From: Linum tenue
Taxonomy: Eukaryota > Streptophyta > Magnoliopsida > Malpighiales > Linaceae
Length of the DNA stretch: 64,000 bases
Reading direction: 5' to 3'
NCBI GenBank assembly: GCA_946122785.1
Contig: CAMGYJ010000005.1
Span: 38,244,002 to 38,308,001, forward strand
Under the pieces are notes generated by a model, which saw only the letters and a program-made list of their open reading frames with translations, was not told the origin of the DNA and searched no databases. Below, piece by piece: positions 23,022 to 33,199 of this stretch (its first letter is position 1; each line of letters opens with the position of its first letter). The translations under genes were made by a program, and so were the position numbers.

Positions 23022-24236
23022 GGATCAGATGTGAGTAACTGATGGGTCAGTAACCCATCAGTAACTCATCTTCTGAACTCCACGTGTCAGTCCCTTTTTT
23101 CTGTTTAAATTAAATGCGGAAGGGCAGTGAGGTAAAATTACACTTACCCCTATTTATTGCTGACGGTGACTTTTGACTGGACCACTTCAGCGCCTCCTCT
23201 CTCCTCAAAAAATCTTTAATTTTTCTTCTCTTAATCTTTAACGGACGATTTCTCACTCGTTTTAAGTCGGAATTTAATTTTTTTTTTGCACAGTTAGATC
23301 AGATTAATTGTGCTCTTCAAAATGATATCCACTTTGATATTTTTTGGACATAAATTTTTTTTCCAGTTATTACCAGTCTATACCATATGGTATTGACTGG
23401 TATTAAATTAGACCATACCACATGGTATGATAATATTTGCCACATCAATATATATTTCGTTACCACCCAATACCATATGGTATAGTGTGGTAATATCAAT
23501 ATATATTTCGTTATCACCCAATACCATATGGTATAGTGTGGTATTATCACACAATTCACACTATACCATAAGGTATAGTGTGGTAATATCAATATATATT
23601 TCGTTACCACACAATACCATATGGTATAGTGTGGTAATATCAATATATATTTCGTTACCACCCAATACCATATGGTATAGAGTCATAATATCAATATATA
23701 TTATCTAAAAGGAAAAAAACAAAAGGAGGGAGAGAAAACAATCGTCTTCTGATGCCTCTCATTTCCTCTTCCTCAATCAAGAACACCAAAATGCCAAAAA
23801 AATGAGAAAGATCGGAATTGAGTCCAACGAGTTGATGAAGAGAAGAAATGCAATAAAAGAGAGTGACTACAATTTTTATGCTAGAGAAAAAAAATGAAAA
23901 AGGAAGAGAGCAGATCTAGATTAGAAAATGAGATTGTGAGAGAAAAAGTAAGAGAGAAGGAATAGAGAAAGAGAAAGGATCTGGAAAGAGATTGAAAAAA
24001 AGGAAGAGTGAAGGAAGAAAGTTGAGTTGCAGAGAAAAGACTTCTCTCTCTTTCATTGAAAAGTCAACCATTGAAATGCGGAATAAATAAAAAAAGTAAA
24101 AATACAAAAACGGACAAGAATGCTCCTCCCCACCCCGCATCCAGCATAGCCACACGATTGCTCCATCCCCAAATCTACGGCCCGCTTGTGATTACTGATG
24201 AATCAGTAACCAGTGGTTACTGACCCTATCTTGGAC
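23022..24236. mobile_element. MULE-like non-autonomous element in O-methyltransferase exon 1
   Basis: CCCGGGAAG occurs at 23013-23021 and 24238-24246 (shared run up to 11 bp), a 9- to 11-bp target duplication. Removing the insert rejoins the methyltransferase AEAFPG region to the downstream CIVFDL region. The termini are imperfect inverted repeats rich in GGGTCAGTAACC and CATCAGTAA words. There is no transposase. The interior is a palindromic tandem repeat followed by an A/G-rich stretch. Confidence 0.8.
23410..23705. repeat. Tandem repeat of a palindromic 51-bp unit
   Basis: About five units each contain the perfect palindrome ATACCATATGGTAT (one copy has ATACCATAAGGTAT), then GTGTGGTAATATC and AATATATATTTCGTTACCAC. 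Both strands stay open across the array, giving mirror-image hydrophobic frames that are not genes. Confidence 0.85.
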
Positions 24237-24983
24237 CCCCGGGAAGGCCTCAGCGACGGCCTTGGAAGTGCTGCCCGTGTTACCGCGCCGACACCCACGA
24301 TCGACTTGAGGCCCTCGAAGTGGGACCCACACTTGGCCACCAACGCCTTGCTGAACAGCCAGCTGTCCCTCCCGGTCCCTTCACTCAGCAGCTTCCCCAC
24401 CCGCACACCTCGTACAGCTTTTTCCCGTTGTGAGCAAAAGCGAACGGAACCTCCTCGGCGCCGGCGGCGGGTTGACGAATCCAAGCGCTGAGGGAGCGCC
24501 ACGGGTCCACCAACACCGGGTCGTTTGCTAGGAGGTGCCACGATACAGTGTTGAAAGAGGTGCCGTTGACCAAAAAAATCGCACATCTCTGTTGGGGAAT
24601 ATCTCGCCGCCGTTTCATCAGTACCGTCGTTTCATCAGTGGGCAAGCATCCGCATGAGGCGGGCGAGGAAAGGGGTTCTGGCCGGTGCTATTTTCAGGGC
24701 CGCGGCAAGCTCACCGACGGTGACGGGCTTGCGGTGGCTCTAGACCACGCTTGGGATGTCCAGTTCGATAGCAAACTGGACAGCCATTGTCTTGACGTAG
24801 GCGAAGGAGTGATCCCACACTTCAGGAGCTCAACGGCTGTCTCTGAATCCATCGATGCAAACTATTAATTACTACGTGTTATGGTTAATTGGTTATCGTA
24901 CCTCTTTCCTTTTCTATCTAGCTTCCAACTTATTCCATCGATGTCCTAGTTTAGTTGTAGTGGTAGTGCTTAATTTGGTTCTC

Positions 24984-24992
24984 TATTTATAG
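24984..24992 (-). promoter_or_regulatory. TATA box of the O-methyltransferase pseudogene
   Basis: CTATAAATA on the minus strand lies about 130 bp upstream of the ATG at 24852-24850, a normal plant spacing once a short 5' leader is allowed for. The gene therefore kept its own promoter before it decayed. Confidence 0.55.
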
Positions 24993-25199
24993 CGACCCCT
25001 GATTGGAACGACTCGTTGTCGATTATCACGAAGCTTACGGCCGGCCAATAATAATTTATGCTATGGTTTATGGTACGTATTATCCTTCCCAATTGCTATC
25101 AGTCATCAATCAATATTTTTTTCTCAATCATCAATCAATATTATTAAGCCGCAAGCACCGAAATTATAAGGTTACTGTTTAACAGAAAATATTGAAAGA

Positions 25200-26320
25200 T
25201 CGTCAAAACTTAAACCAACGACCATGGATATAATGTCAAAGTGGATCGACAAGGTTTAAAGGAAATTATCATCATCAAGTTTAGTTTATTATCAATGTTT
25301 AGACTTTAGTATGAGTTGTTAAATTTGTTTTAAGCTTATTGTTCTCCAAAAGCAAGCTGGTACGATTCTTGTAGTGCCAAGCTTGAGTATTTAAACCCAA
25401 CTATTAGTGAGAAACAATCAAGACTTCTTGGGTTTCATTTTCCCCAACTCATCTTTGTTGTTATGGTATCAGAGCCTCTGGATCCTAGAGAACCCTAAAA
25501 ACCTTCCACCACAAAATAAGGACTATGGATTTCAACAGCAGCTTCTCACACTAAGTTTACTTATCAGATTTACTCTGCCTTCTCTCTAAAAAATCTCAAT
25601 TTTCCAATTCCAGCCTTCCATGACTGCCGCCGGCTCCTTCAGGTGACCGGCGGCAGCCCAAGTTTCGCTTTTTTCTCGCTTTTCTTGCTTGCCTTACTTT
25701 CGAACATCAAGCCTTTGTTTCTAGGCATTTCACCTTAAAGTTTTCAGTCTCTCCAACCTTTTTGGCATTCCAGATCTAGGATTTTGCAGGTTCAAGGCTT
25801 GCTCGTTTGAGGATCTGGAGGTTGCAGCTTGGGAAGCTTGATCTTTGCTTTGTGATTGATGGAATAGCAGATCAAAAACCTTTCAGGTAAATGCTACTGC
25901 CAACTCCTATCCTGCGCTCTTGAATTGTTGTCATTTTTCGATGTTGATGGGTAATTTTAATGAAGTTATCAAGTAAGGCTTATGAGCTACCAGTGATGTT
26001 GTTCCTTGTTAGATATCAGATTTGAAGTGATTTTTAGCCTTCTAGGTATAAATTAGTTACTAATAATAGTTCTGTTGTGATTTTATTTTTGTGCAGACTA
26101 GCTATCAGCTTAATGTTCAACTAGTAATTGGGTATCTTTTTGCATGAACCAGCAATGACCAGCAGTTGGGCATATGTTGACATGGACCGGCAGGGGATAT
26201 TTTGGCATGGATCATGATGTTGAATATGGTCAGTTTGAGCATACAAAATGATTACTATAGTGTGATATTAGTATATAGCTACGTTTTTAAACACTGTAAA
26301 GATCATAGTTGGAAACAAGT
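25200..26320 (+). mobile_element. LTR-retrotransposon remnant: LTR 3' end, primer binding site and leader
   Basis: TGGTATCAGAGC at 25464-25475 is a Copia-type primer binding site. The upstream 250 bp ends in sequence typical of a short LTR (a TATTTAAACCC TATA-like block near 25388). The following 850 bp is leader-like, with no gag. LTR borders cannot be set without a second copy. Confidence 0.5.
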
Positions 26321-26322
26321 TT

Positions 26323-26516
26323 AGTTAGTGAGCTATTATGTATGGTTGTATGTGTGAGGATGCTCATGTTAATGACAGACATTGTTATATTATTTATCAT
26401 TTTCTGAAGAAGAATTGTTTAGTTAGTGAGATATTATGTATGGTTTTATGTGTGAGGATGCTCATGTTAACGACATTGTTATATTATTTATCATTTTATG
26501 AAGAAGAGTTCAGTTG
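26323..26516. repeat. Local tandem duplication, unit about 97 bp
   Basis: AGTTAGTGAGCTATTATGTA and AGTTAGTGAGATATTATGTA start two adjacent units that agree except for a few substitutions and a short indel. It is part of the AT-rich sequence before the CACTA end. Confidence 0.8.
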
Positions 26517-26569
26517 TATGGTATAGGAGCAAAAATAAAGGCTACTCATCAAAGCTGTCGTTTGTTTAT

Positions 26570-26993
26570 GATGGATTTTGTCGTCGCTAAAAAGGTGGTA
26601 TAATATTTGGACAGCTTTTCAGCGACGAAGTTTTTGTTGCTCAAGACCTACTGATAAAAATGAATTCGTCGCTGATGCACAAATTAAGCGACGAAATATC
26701 CATCGCTAAAGCTGATGCTATGTCACCATGAAGCGACGAACTGTAAAATTCGTCGCCAAATTTATTGATTCATCGACGACATTTTTCGTCGCTATTATTT
26801 ATTGGCGACGAATGGTATTCTTTGGCGACGATGCCAATTATTTCGTCGCTAAAAGCTAGGGCGACGCGGTATAGGCGACGGAAGTTGGATGGCTTTGGCG
26901 ACGACTATCCTTGTCGCAGTAACCAGCACCGACGAATTTTGGAGCTTCAGCGATGAAAATTTCCGATGCTAAAGGTACTGTTTCTTGTAGTGT
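26570..26993. mobile_element. CACTA element, right end only
   Basis: It ends TTTCTTGTAGTG at 26993, the complement of the CACTACAAGAAA terminus of plant En/Spm-type elements. The preceding 400 bp is packed with GCGACGAA and TTCGTCGC in both orientations, as in subterminal transposase-binding arrays. The matching left end is not to its left within the window, so this is a truncated element. Confidence 0.75.
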
Positions 26994-27609
26994 CTCATCT
27001 GCAAGGTGAAGTCATCATCATCTTCCCCCCTCTGGCTTCCCCAAGGTGGTGTTGTTGCTTGGATGGTTGTCGGATCGTTGAGAGGTGAGTCATCTCCGGT
27101 TGTTGCGGTGGAAGTCGGTTCTTTTGTGGTGGTCTGTGAATCTCCTTGGAAGCTTGCTCCCCTTTGAACAGATCCTCTCTACCTTGGCCCCTTCTGCCTT
27201 CACAGCTTGGAGCAATCTGTTTCACAGCCTCTTCCACCGTCACGCAATCTCTTTTGAATTTCACTGTGTTGGATGACTTTGAGCACTCCCCAGGAGACGG
27301 CGTATGGCTTGTTGAGTTCAATGCCATGGATCTCGATGTGATCGGACAAGCTGTTCTGATCTTCTTGCTCTTGGTTTGGCTGGAAGAAAGAGGGATTATA
27401 AATGTTTTGTCTTTGTCTCAAGAACTTGGTTATTGTTTTTTTTAGTGATGTCAATCTGTGTCGTGCGTGTTGTATTTTGCCAAGCATGGTTTGATGTCAT
27501 CCTGTGTTCCATTGTTTCCTTGATCTTGTGTTGAAGTCAGGTTTTTATTTTCTCTTTGTAACCAATTGTTCAAAGTGCAATAAATATCCTTCTGTCAAAA
27601 AAAAAAAAA
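26994..27609 (+). mobile_element. Probable LINE or retroposon 3' end with poly(A)
   Basis: A plus-strand stretch ends GCAATAAATATCCTTCTGTC followed by 13 A (27597-27609), the layout of a non-LTR 3' end with an AATAAA signal. The coding content upstream is too decayed to name. No target duplication was found. Confidence 0.4.
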
Positions 27610-27639
27610 TAAATAAGGAATATGTCCAAGATCTGAAAT

Positions 27640-28620
27640 TTTCAGGTCATAAACCCTAAAAAAAATCTTCTCCATTGCATCTCTTCCCAAATCCATTGCA
27701 TTCGTCGTTTGACCTAGCCCCGCAGCCATTCTACCGCAAAAATCATCCACTTCATCAATTCCTTTCCATCTTCCCAGAGAAAGAAACCCCAAAATCACCA
27801 CTATCTTCCGCCACATCGATCCCCATCTTTCTCCTTTCCCATATCGAGAAACCCCTTTCTCTCCCCAAAATCATTTTATCACCCACAAGCCCTCACTTTC
27901 ATGTCCAAAATTTCAAGATCGAAGAACCTCACAAAACCGCCATCAATTCTTCCCTTTACCATTTTCTTTCTTTTCCGCAAACCCATACCCACCGATCAAA
28001 ACCGAAAACCCCTAAATCAATTCAGTCTCGCAGCTGCCTAGTCCAAGTCAAATTCCCCTTAATCCGAGCTACCGCCGTCAACTGCCGAGAATCCGTCAAG
28101 TTTCCCAATCCTCTGAAACCGATGATCGAGCTTCACCGTGGGATCGCCGAGCCGCAGTCGGAGAACAGAAGCATCCTCAAATTCCCGACCCTCGTACTCA
28201 ATCCAACCATCCTTCTCCCCGGCTACCGTTGCAGTTGAGCCTCGCTAAGGCAAAAAGCCAGCTGCGTTGGCAACGTTGAGCCCCGCTGGATCCAGTCGTA
28301 CAAGGCACCCTGCATCTGCTCTTCTCCAAATCAGTTCTCCGGAGGTGCGAAGTCATCAGACTCCTTTTCCTCAATAACCATCATCGTCGACAAGGCCCAG
28401 AAAGGCTCAATGGAGGAAAGCCCACAGCCGGTTCCCGAATCAAACGAAGAAGAAGACATAGAGGAAGCCCCCACCACTGAAGAACCAAAAGCAGAGGCAT
28501 CTTCCGCAGTTTCCTCAGCCCGTCATAGCGACCACGATTTGAAACGAAAAAGGTGTAAGGCAACAACAGCTCTGAATAAGAACTTTGTTCCTGGGAAGAT
28601 ATCGTGAATGCCAGAGCAGA
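27640..28620 (+). pseudogene. Unrecognised gene fragment
   Basis: The region is GC-richer than its surroundings and coding-like. It contains a frame with EPQSENRSILKFPTLVLNPT near 28150-28210. After a break comes an acidic frame (28410-28607, MEESPQPVPESNEEEDIEEA) with a basic stretch DLKRKRCKATT. Stops and frame changes separate the pieces. I do not recognise the family. The right side is cut by the truncated integrase end of the minus-strand Copia at about 28640. Confidence 0.35.
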
Positions 28621-28639
28621 GCTAAAGGAGCATGAGAAG

Positions 28640-30079
28640 GTGAAGGATTTCTAACAGTCCGATGATGGGCAATCCCTTCATCCTTGTAGAATTCGTTGAA
28701 CTCAGAATTACAGAACTCCAAACCATTGTCCGTTCACAGCTTCTTGATCTTCTTCCCGATCTGATTCTCCTCCAATGTCTTTCACTGCTTGAACTTCGTG
28801 AATTACAGAACCCCAGTCTCATGTGCCAGAGAGTGGTCATATCTTCATGATGAACCTGAGACGATGCAACTGCAGCAGAACTAGACAACACATACCCTTG
28901 TAATGCATACAAGGTCCCATGCTTCACGCCCTTCAACACCTTCTTTGAACCTTTGCAGACATACAGAACTCCACCTTTTCCGTTGAAGCTGAAACCCTTG
29001 CTGTCAAGTAGACTCAAGGATATCAGGTTCTTTGTCATTCGTGGAACATGCCTGACATCATTCACGGTACAGAACAAACCATCATGTGTCTGAACCTTTA
29101 TGGACCCGATTCCAACAACCTTGCAGACAACTCCATTTTCCATGACCACGTTACCACCATCTATATGCTCGTAGGTTTTGAAGCAATCCATGTTCGGAGA
29201 CATATGGTACGAGGCTGCAGTATCCAAAAAACACACATCACCACGATGTGCCTTCTCATCTACAGCCAAAGCGAGATCGTCTTTAGAACTGTTGTCCACT
29301 TCTGGCACGACAAATGAACCTTGTTTCTTTTATTGCCCTCTTCTCCTGGGACAGTTGTACTTCCAATGCCCCACGTCCTTACAGTTGTGACAAGCATCAC
29401 CTGGCTGTGAACCGGGACCCTTGGAATTCTTGTTCGAATTCCCTTTACTAGATTTCTTCTTTCCCTTTACACCTGTAGCAGCCAAACCCGATGCCTCACC
29501 ACCTGTACCAGATCCGGACGCCTTATGCCTAATCTCTCTCGTATGAAGAGCAGACCTGACATCCTCCAACGACTGGCTTTCTTTACCGGCAATAAAATAA
29601 TCAACAAAATGCTCATATGAACTCGGCAAAGAAACCAGCAGGATTAGGGCAGCATCCTCGTCATCAACTTGAACGTCTATGTTACGCAGATCCAGCAAAA
29701 TAGAGTTAAGCTGTTCGAGATGTTCCCTCGAAGGCGTACCTTCTTGCATCCACATGCCGAACAACCGTTGCTTGAGATGCAGCTTGTTGGTTAAGGACTT
29801 CGTCATATACAGACTCTCCAACTTTAACCACAAGCCCGCGACAATCTTCTCAGCAGCGACTTCAATGATGACGTCATCAGACAACTATAGCAAGATGGCC
29901 GAGTGGGCCTTCTCCTCCAGGGTATTCCACTCATCGTCATCGACCGTTGCCTTCTTCTGTTTCGCAGACAGCGCCCCCCACAACCCTTGCTGTTTTAATA
30001 AAGCCTGCATCTTGATCTGTCATATAGCGAAACTGTTCTTCTCCGTGAACTTTTCGATCTTCATGTTGACCGACGTCAT
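28640..30079 (-). pseudogene. Copia gag-protease, broken
   Basis: From MTSVNMKIEKFTEKNSFAI the frame hits a TGA where Trp is expected, and then a TAG before the LSDDVIIEVAAEKI frame. Gag continues with LYMTKSLTNKLHLKQRLF and LEDVRSALHTREIRHKA. The zinc knuckle CHNCKDVGHWKYNC is near 29360. After a break come the protease (FLDTAASYHMS near 29220) and the pre-integrase start (TTLWHMRLG). A frame-shifted piece reads MEFCNSEFNEFYKDEGIAHH, part of the integrase core. Confidence 0.85.
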
Positions 30080-30477
30080 TCTTCTAAATCGACAACCCTA
30101 GCCTGATTTTCAGCTGCAGCTTTGATACTACTTGTTATAAACGCGCTGCTACGGATCGGAAAATTGCCGGAATCGATAAAGCAAGAATACGAAAGTGCGA
30201 ATCGAAAAACACAGACATACGATTTACGTGGTTCACTAACACGATGTGTGTTAGCTAGTCCACGGGCGAGAGAGAGCCAGTTTCACTATATTCAGGAGAT
30301 TACAGATTACAGAGGAGTATGAGAAGTATTTATAGTACTTCTCCATGTAGGTCTAAACCTAATCCAATCTGGCAAAAGAAACGGTTACAGACCAGGCCCA
30401 GAACCCGAACCCAAATAACAGCGAGACCCCCGACTAATCCAGTCGTAGCGGCTGATAGTTCGATTCAAGTCACATCA
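28640..30477 (-). mobile_element. Truncated Copia element (LTR, gag, protease, start of integrase)
   Basis: The 5' LTR is 30133-30477 on the minus strand. Next to it is a degenerate primer binding site (complement of GCTTTGATACTA, 30119-30130). Gag starts near 30079 and runs leftwards. The element stops inside integrase near 28640, with no RT, RNase H or 3' LTR. Both LTR and gag resemble those of the element at 54139-56798, so they belong to one lineage. Confidence 0.85.
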
Positions 30478-31485
30478 AAATACGAATTATTAGCCAAAAC
30501 TATAAAAAATATGAATTATTAGCCAAACGTTAATTGTCCATTACCATCTCCGTTAGAATTTTTGACTAGGCACAACAATGCTGATTTGGCATCTAGGTGG
30601 CGAACAATTTCGGTTCTTATCAATGATTTAAAAAAAGAAAAGTAAAAATAAACCCCCTCGTTCCCGACTTATCACCTCCCTCCTCTGGTCTCTTCCCCAT
30701 TCCCTCATCTCCTCCCGATGATCTCCCTCTACCATTTCCACCAGGCGAGGCAGCGACATCTGTCGTCGCGTGTTAAACCACCACGATCAATGCGCCTCAC
30801 TGATTCCAGAAGTCTGACAACGCCATCCATCTTTGTGTTCCGAACCACTGCGATCGACGCCCGACTGAGAAGCCAGCTAAAGACGAAGAGAGAGGGACAG
30901 TTCAATCTTTGGCCGCGAAACCCTATCCCTTTCGAAATTTTTGGTTTGAGTACAAAATCCTTTCTTCAAAATCGAACCCTTTCTGTAATTTTAGGGTTTC
31001 TCAATTTGCGGAAAGTGGAGAATATACAGGGATTGAGAATCGATAAGTTCAATTCATTTTCTTAGATTCAGAATCGAAAACCGAACCCAAATCATGCCTC
31101 GATTTGCTTCTAATTTCTTGGGTGCTTCTAGTGCATCCTGGTTTCTCGATGCTTGCCATATTATTGTATTCTGGTTCCGTATGCAGATGCCGAATGGAAG
31201 AGACGACTGCGACGAGGCTCAACGATGGTGGCGGCGAGGGCAGAAAATCGATTCGTGCGTTTTAAAGAGAAGAGGAATTAAAAAATTAAAAGCAAAAAAT
31301 AATAAAAGACCAAATTTTAATGTTATCATATGTGGAAGCTGACGTGTTTGCTGAGCTGGACCACCGTTAATAAAGAATTAGCTGTAATGGAATTAATGCA
31401 AATATTTCGCAACGTTAATTAGCGTTTGGCTAATAATTAGTATTACGATAGTTTTGGCTAATAGTACGAAATGGGGAAAAAGTTT
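30478..31485. mobile_element. Non-autonomous TIR element, left end lost
   Basis: The left side repeats GAATTATTAGCCAAA twice, then CGTTAATTGTCC. The complement of the right side (31480 leftwards) has CTATTAGCCAAAACTAT, AATTATTAGCCAAACGC and TAATTAACG. The right arm extends about 35 bp further than the left, so the outer left end appears to have been lost where the Copia LTR (ending 30477) abuts. The 600-bp interior is GC-richer and leader-like (CCTCCCTCCTCTGGTCTC near 30668) and may be captured host sequence, but I recognise no gene. Confidence 0.55.
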
Positions 31486-31900
31486 GACTAAAAAATAGTA
31501 TTTACTTTGCTCAGTAGTGCACAACAGGTACAATTTCCATTTATTTAAGGAAACAAAGGGGAAAGAAAAATGGAAGTCTGTACTCGACTCAATTACTCAG
31601 CAGTGGCTTACTGGTTTAGTTTACTCTGCTTAACTGAAAGTCAAACTGGTTAGTTAGGTTTTAAATGGTTAATCGTTCCCTTAACTGTTCGGCGATGGGT
31701 CCATGTACTGATGTACTGGCTCTTTAACGGTTATCTGGTTTTTGTTTAACCAACTAAACTAATTAGGCATCCTTGCCGTTAATGATCTGAACAGAAATCA
31801 GGTTGAGGTGGCTTCCGCAGATTCATCACCCCGGATGTACTTCGAAGCTTTGTGCCACGGAGTGCATGTAAAACAAGATACAACATAGAGATTTCTTCAC

Positions 31901-32480
31901 CTGGATGTTTCCAATGAGAAGAGCAAAGAGAATGAGCCCGGAAATTGCTAATGAAATTGAAAATATAACCTCCAAATGGTAGGTATGTACTGGTTTGGAG
32001 ACCCTGTCAAAGCGTGCTGCAAGAAACAATAAAGAAAGGGACACCCGCTATGAACTATTTTTTACCGGACTCGCGATCTTTACTCGCATGAATCCAACGT
32101 CACAACCAAGCGGTAGAAAAACTTGGAGATAGAATGTTGATACCGTAAGTTCTGGAGACCCCACCACAAGCAGTAGAAAAACTTGGAGAGGAAGACCCTG
32201 GAACCAACAATGTCAGAAGAAATGGCCGGTGTGTAGATGCCATAGTTGAACTCGGAGTTATCGATAACGACACCGCATGATTTCCCTAGCATCTTGTCAC
32301 TGACCCTTCTCCATTTATGGAAACCTGGCAGCACCTTTGTTCCCACAGTAGAGGTAGTTTATATTGCACTTCCCGCTTCCAATGCATGCTTTCCTCCAAC
32401 AGGTATTCTTTCTCTCCACTCCACTACAGGCAAGTACCAGAATGCCCCTGCGATCTGTCATCCCCACCAAATTGTTGTTG
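31901..32480 (-). pseudogene. Cyclic nucleotide-gated ion channel (CNGC) fragment
   Basis: The minus strand encodes the pore region of a plant CNGC in broken frames. These are GVERKNTCWRKACIGSGKCN and YLYCGNKGAARF (extracellular loop, 32440-32330), FNYGIYTPAI and SKFFYCLWWGLQNL (pore helix and filter, 32250-32140), and then an exon with VIFSISLAISGLILFALLIG and NIQ (S6), ending at a GT donor at 31900-31899. A CAAGC.GTAGAAAAACTTGG block is repeated at 32107 and 32167, a local duplication that repeats SKFFY. CNGCs are plasma-membrane cation channels gated by cyclic nucleotides and calmodulin. The N-terminal transmembrane part and the cyclic-nucleotide-binding domain are missing. The right side stops about 50 bp before a CACTA end. 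Confidence 0.8.
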
Positions 32481-32527
32481 TCCTCTCAAACGTAAAAACC
32501 ACTGTCAGATGGTGATATGGTAAATGC

Positions 32528-32860
32528 TTAACTACAAGAAACTTCATTTTTGGCGATGAGAAAATTCGTCGCAGAAAGCACAAATTTCGTCGCAAAATTA
32601 TTCTGCGACGAAATTGAGCGTCGCAAAAGATAGTCTTCCTTCGTCGCCTATACAGCGTCGCAAAAAGTTCTGCGACGAAAATAACAGGTTCGTCGCAAAA
32701 AAACTGGTTTCGCCGCGGAAAGTTAGCTCCTTTGGCGACGACCATTTCGTTGCAAAAAGTACTATTCAGCGACTCATCGCAGAAAAAGGTTGTTTCGCGA
32801 CGGATACGTCGTTGTAGGAGATTGTAATTAGCGACGGGGAAATCGTCGCAAAAGTTGACA
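32528..32860. mobile_element. CACTA element, left end only
   Basis: AACTACAAGAAAC at about 32529 is a decayed CACTACAAGAAA terminus. It is followed by 300 bp with repeated TTCGTCGC and GCGACGAA, then loss of the pattern after about 32860. It points to the right, away from the end at 26993, so the two are not ends of one element. No transposase was seen. Confidence 0.65.
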
Positions 32861-33199
32861 TGCATTTGCCATAGAGACCCTTCTGGAAATTTATTTTCTA
32901 GGGAACTTATAGTTGACCTTTTCAAAATTTATTTTCAGGTTCATTTAGTTTTGTTATTCATTTTATCATCGTTCACAATATTTTCTTGTTCATTTTAATA
33001 AAGGTCAAACTTAATGTGGTTCATTTTCGGAGATATTCACAATTTATTTTCCCACTCCCAGACCCCAGATTTGCAATCCATATCTGTTCTGCCTCACTAG
33101 GTGGAGCGGCTCACTTTCCCTTAACTTGTTTTAAAACCAAAAACCCAAAAAGGCAGTAAAAGTGGTCAACATTTGTTAAGAAATGTAACAAACAAATTA

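Larger units (their letters stand above)
15858..24852 (-). pseudogene. Plant S-adenosylmethionine-dependent O-methyltransferase, disrupted by two transposons
   Basis: The gene reads from 24852 leftwards. Exon 1 starts MDSETAVELLK and, after a frameshift, continues in the dimerisation-domain pattern (HSFAYVKTMAVQFAIELDIP, then VTVGELAAAL). It then has FNTVSWHLL, DSWLF, KCGSHFEGLKSIV and AEAFPG (about 24240). After the 23022-24236 insertion it resumes with CIVFDLTQVVSALDS and LSYVAGDMFQKIPP, the SAM-binding region. A GTAAGT donor near 22904 and a TGCAG acceptor near 22787 bound an intron. The next exon has WVLCDWGDESCVKLLKQAKE with the catalytic-region HDW-like motif (here CDW), then GGGR, where the Copia enters. 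Beyond it, at 15935-15858, VMITDMVVG...TETLLYFDQ follows, up to a GTAATA donor. Stops (after PSVV and MLAH) and frameshifts are present and the final exon is not found. The family methylates phenylpropanoids, flavonoids or alkaloids in the cytosol; substrate cannot be told. Confidence 0.88.

Noticed and set aside
23410..23705. CRISPR-like array
   Set aside because: The repeats are contiguous without unique spacers, in a plant nuclear transposon.
23317..23708. Mirror-image hydrophobic frames on both strands
   Set aside because: They are products of the palindromic 51-bp tandem repeat.
24213..24491. Plus-strand Pro/Ser/Arg-rich frame
   Set aside because: It is antisense to the GC-rich methyltransferase exon 1.
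29679..30101. Plus-strand Cys/Ser-rich frame
   Set aside because: It is antisense to Copia gag.
26570..32860. Single CACTA element spanning 26.6-32.9 kb
   Set aside because: The two termini face outwards, so they cannot be the ends of one element.
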